Shown piece by piece: positions 12,823-14,243 of a stretch of DNA of 14,243 nt. Under the pieces are notes generated by a model. That model worked only from the letters and a program-made list of their open reading frames with translations. It searched no databases and had not been told where the DNA came from. The first letter of the stretch is position 1, and each line of letters begins with the position of its first letter. Location of the stretch: NCBI GenBank assembly GCA_021730855.1, contig JAKFYM010000057.1:1-14243 (forward strand). The letters are read 5' to 3'. Position numbers and translations under genes: made by a program. This DNA is from Bdellovibrionales bacterium. Lineage in GTDB: Bacteria; Bdellovibrionota; UBA1018; CAIPTA01.

Positions 12823-14243
12823 TGCTCTTCTCCCCATACCGAGATGGTGCGCGGCGGAAGCTGCAGCTGCGAGCCATCAAGGACTTTGGTGCTCGCGTTT
12901 CCGTGGAGGCGTGTCCAGTAGCCTTGGACGGGAAAGATGATCTCTTCATTGGTCACATTCACGGCCACAAGCAGCCGCCGCCAATGCGGATCGAGGTCTT
13001 TTCCTTCATCCGAAATTTGCATCACGATCAAGCCTGGCTTCTGCATGGCCCCAAGCTCGGAGTTCAAGAACCGCACCCGTTTCTTGATTTCCTCGCCGGT
13101 GCGCAAGCGAAAGAGTGGAGACGAACGCCGCACCTTCAGCATTTCCAAAAAAGCGTTTTCGGTGCGCGCAATGTCTGCCGGGCGCACGGCCAGTTCAGGA
13201 GCGGCAAGCCGCGGACGCCAAAATGGCCAGTCCTCGGGATTGGTGAACTCCGGCGGCAGGCCACGCCCCCAATTGTTTTCCTGGAGCGACCAATCGAGGC
13301 GGTTGAACCAGTCCCCCGAATCGTAGCTGTTCTGGTCGCCACTCTTGGAACGCAGGATCTCGCTCCCCGCATCGAAAAAGGGAATGCCCTGGCTAAAAGC
13401 CACAATGCCCAAAGCGAGGATTTGGCGGTCCACCCGCTCCTGCACCGGCACCGTGGCGGGCTCGCGCCAGCTACTGTGAAAAGGCAGCTTTGCTTGCAGA
13501 GCGTCCCAGAGAGTATAGCCATCATGAGCGGAGACATAGTTCACCGTGTCCTCGGGGCCGGCCGCATAGCCCACCGGGCCGCCATGGAACTGGATTTGTC
13601 CCCCCGTGACCCAATTCCCCCGCGCATCCCGCAAAGGAAAATCGCGCAAATTTCCCGCCATTCCGATGCTCACCACATCGGTGAGCCAGAGCAATTTGTC
13701 TCGCTGCGCACGCATATCCACGGGCGTATTGCGATTGGCCGGCTCGTGGTTGAAATCGTAGAAGAGACCCGTCACCAGGCCTTGGTCGGATTTTTCCTTG
13801 CTGTCGGTGGTGCCACCGCGGAGGGCATCGCGGATCCTGTCGTTAAAGACGCCAATCGATTGCCCATAGGCCTTGGTTTGCACGAAGGCATCGCTATCAC
13901 GCTCAAGCAACGAACCAAAAGGCCAGGCTTCGCCATAAAAGAGGGAGGAAGGATCCTGCTCCCGCGTATGGTCGCGCAGTCGTTTCATCGTGGAGAGCGA
14001 GTGGAGGTTCATGAGGTCAAAACGAAAGCCGTCGATGTGAAAAATCGTGCGCCAGGAATCTAAGGCATCGCGCATTAGCTTTTCCATCATCCAGCGCTCG
14101 CTCGCCGTATCGGAGCAGCAGGAGGAATTTGTCACCTGCCCATCGCTATCAAGGCGGTAATAATAGCCAGGCACGATCTTGTCGAGCACCGAATCCTCGG
14201 CCAGGCCGCTCGAAAAGGTGTGGTTGAACACCATGTCCATCAC
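12819..14243 (-). CDS. pulA: Type I pullulanase / limit dextrinase (GH13 debranching enzyme), C-terminal 474 residues
   Basis: The frame runs off the right edge, so the N-terminal domains and signal are not seen. The visible part starts in conserved region I (MDMVFNHT) and includes most of the catalytic barrel: GYYYRLDSDG, SCCSDTASE, FHIDGFRFDLM with nucleophile Asp76, LFYGEAW with acid/base Glu105, and YVSAHDGYTLWD with Asp241 (visible-fragment numbering). The strings GYYYRL, CC.DTASE..MMEKLM and GLFYDFN are typical of the Klebsiella-PulA/plant limit-dextrinase group rather than the shorter Bacillus type I pullulanases. It hydrolyses alpha-1,6 branches of pullulan, glycogen or starch dextrins. 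A C-terminal beta domain (about residues 350-474) ends in PPRTISVWGEEQ. The stop overlaps the transporter fusion start by 4 bases, tying debranching to uptake. Location (periplasm, surface or cytosol) depends on the missing N-terminus. Confidence 0.93.
   Translation of the reverse strand: MMDMVFNHTFSSGLAEDSVLDKIVPGYYYRLDSDGQVTNSSCCSDTASERWMMEKLMRDALDSWRTIFHIDGFRFDLMNLHSLSTMKRLRDHTREQDPSSLFYGEAWPFGSLLERDSDAFVQTKAYGQSIGVFNDRIRDALRGGTTDSKEKSDQGLVTGLFYDFNHEPANRNTPVDMRAQRDKLLWLTDVVSIGMAGNLRDFPLRDARGNWVTGGQIQFHGGPVGYAAGPEDTVNYVSAHDGYTLWDALQAKLPFHSSWREPATVPVQERVDRQILALGIVAFSQGIPFFDAGSEILRSKSGDQNSYDSGDWFNRLDWSLQENNWGRGLPPEFTNPEDWPFWRPRLAAPELAVRPADIARTENAFLEMLKVRRSSPLFRLRTGEEIKKRVRFLNSELGAMQKPGLIVMQISDEGKDLDPHWRRLLVAVNVTNEEIIFPVQGYWTRLHGNASTKVLDGSQLQLPPRTISVWGEEQ
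12830..12835 (-). promoter_or_regulatory. Shine-Dalgarno choosing the fusion-gene start at 12822
   Basis: GGGGAG on the - strand lies 7 bases before the ATG at 12822-12820 and inside the last codons of the pullulanase gene. The alternative ATG at 12837-12835 overlaps this element and has nothing comparable upstream, so the internal ATG is the likelier start. Confidence 0.55.

Noticed and set aside
12822..14063. 413-residue open frame on the + strand opposite the pullulanase gene
   Set aside because: It lies antisense to a gene with clear GH13 motifs; it has no recognisable domain and many His/Arg/Gln residues, as expected from the complement of a GC-biased gene.
1..14243. CRISPR array, tRNA, rRNA, insertion sequence or prophage
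   Set aside because: No regularly spaced repeats, cloverleaf, rRNA-like stretch, transposase or phage-like gene was seen on either strand.

Overview
The window is a densely packed, GC-rich stretch from a Gram-negative bacterium. It has 12 protein genes, complete or partial at an edge, and almost no intergenic DNA. The envelope genes (a TesA/YbbA/YbbP-type set, a DUF2914 membrane protein, periplasmic signal peptides) point to a proteobacterial-type diderm. Nothing seen fixes the species; a deltaproteobacterial or Bdellovibrionota-like lineage is only a guess from gene mix. No rRNA, tRNA, CRISPR array, insertion sequence or phage gene was seen. Only two gaps have room for regulation: 414-504 and 6470-6668.

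Left block (1-4759, + strand): the 3' end of an unknown gene with faint TolC-like character; a two-CBS-domain protein preceded by a good sigma-54-like -24/-12 element and a hairpin covering its Shine-Dalgarno sequence; then a translationally coupled trio: a periplasmic SGNH lipase/esterase (TesA type), an ABC ATPase (YbbA/LolD type) and its ~835-residue FtsX-fold permease (YbbP type). The trio probably extracts or processes hydrophobic compounds in the inner membrane.

Middle block: on the - strand, a DUF2914 membrane protein (6469-5375) and a Methyltransf_16-type methyltransferase (5373-4756) form a two-gene unit. A 199-bp divergent regulatory region with two perfect inverted repeats separates it from a + strand pirin/YhhW-type cupin (6669-7376).

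Right block (7373-14243, - strand): an alpha-glucan utilisation operon, read right to left: type I pullulanase/limit dextrinase (cut by the window edge), a fused maltodextrin-binding protein plus MalF-type permease in one polypeptide, a MalG-type permease, a MalK/MsmX-type ATPase, and a secreted animal-type alpha-amylase whose chloride-ligand arginine appears to be glutamine. Every junction is an overlap or a 1-nt gap. The likely scheme is that pullulanase and amylase cut branched alpha-glucan into maltodextrins, the tethered binding domain captures them, and the MalF-MalG-MalK complex imports them.

Two convergent gene pairs (permease/methyltransferase and pirin/amylase) end on the same palindrome CTAG, which supplies TAG stops on both strands. 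The strongest items for follow-up are the binding-protein/permease fusion, the amylase chloride-site substitution, the CBS-gene leader and the shared CTAG stops. I found no wholly new multi-gene system that I could defend from sequence alone.
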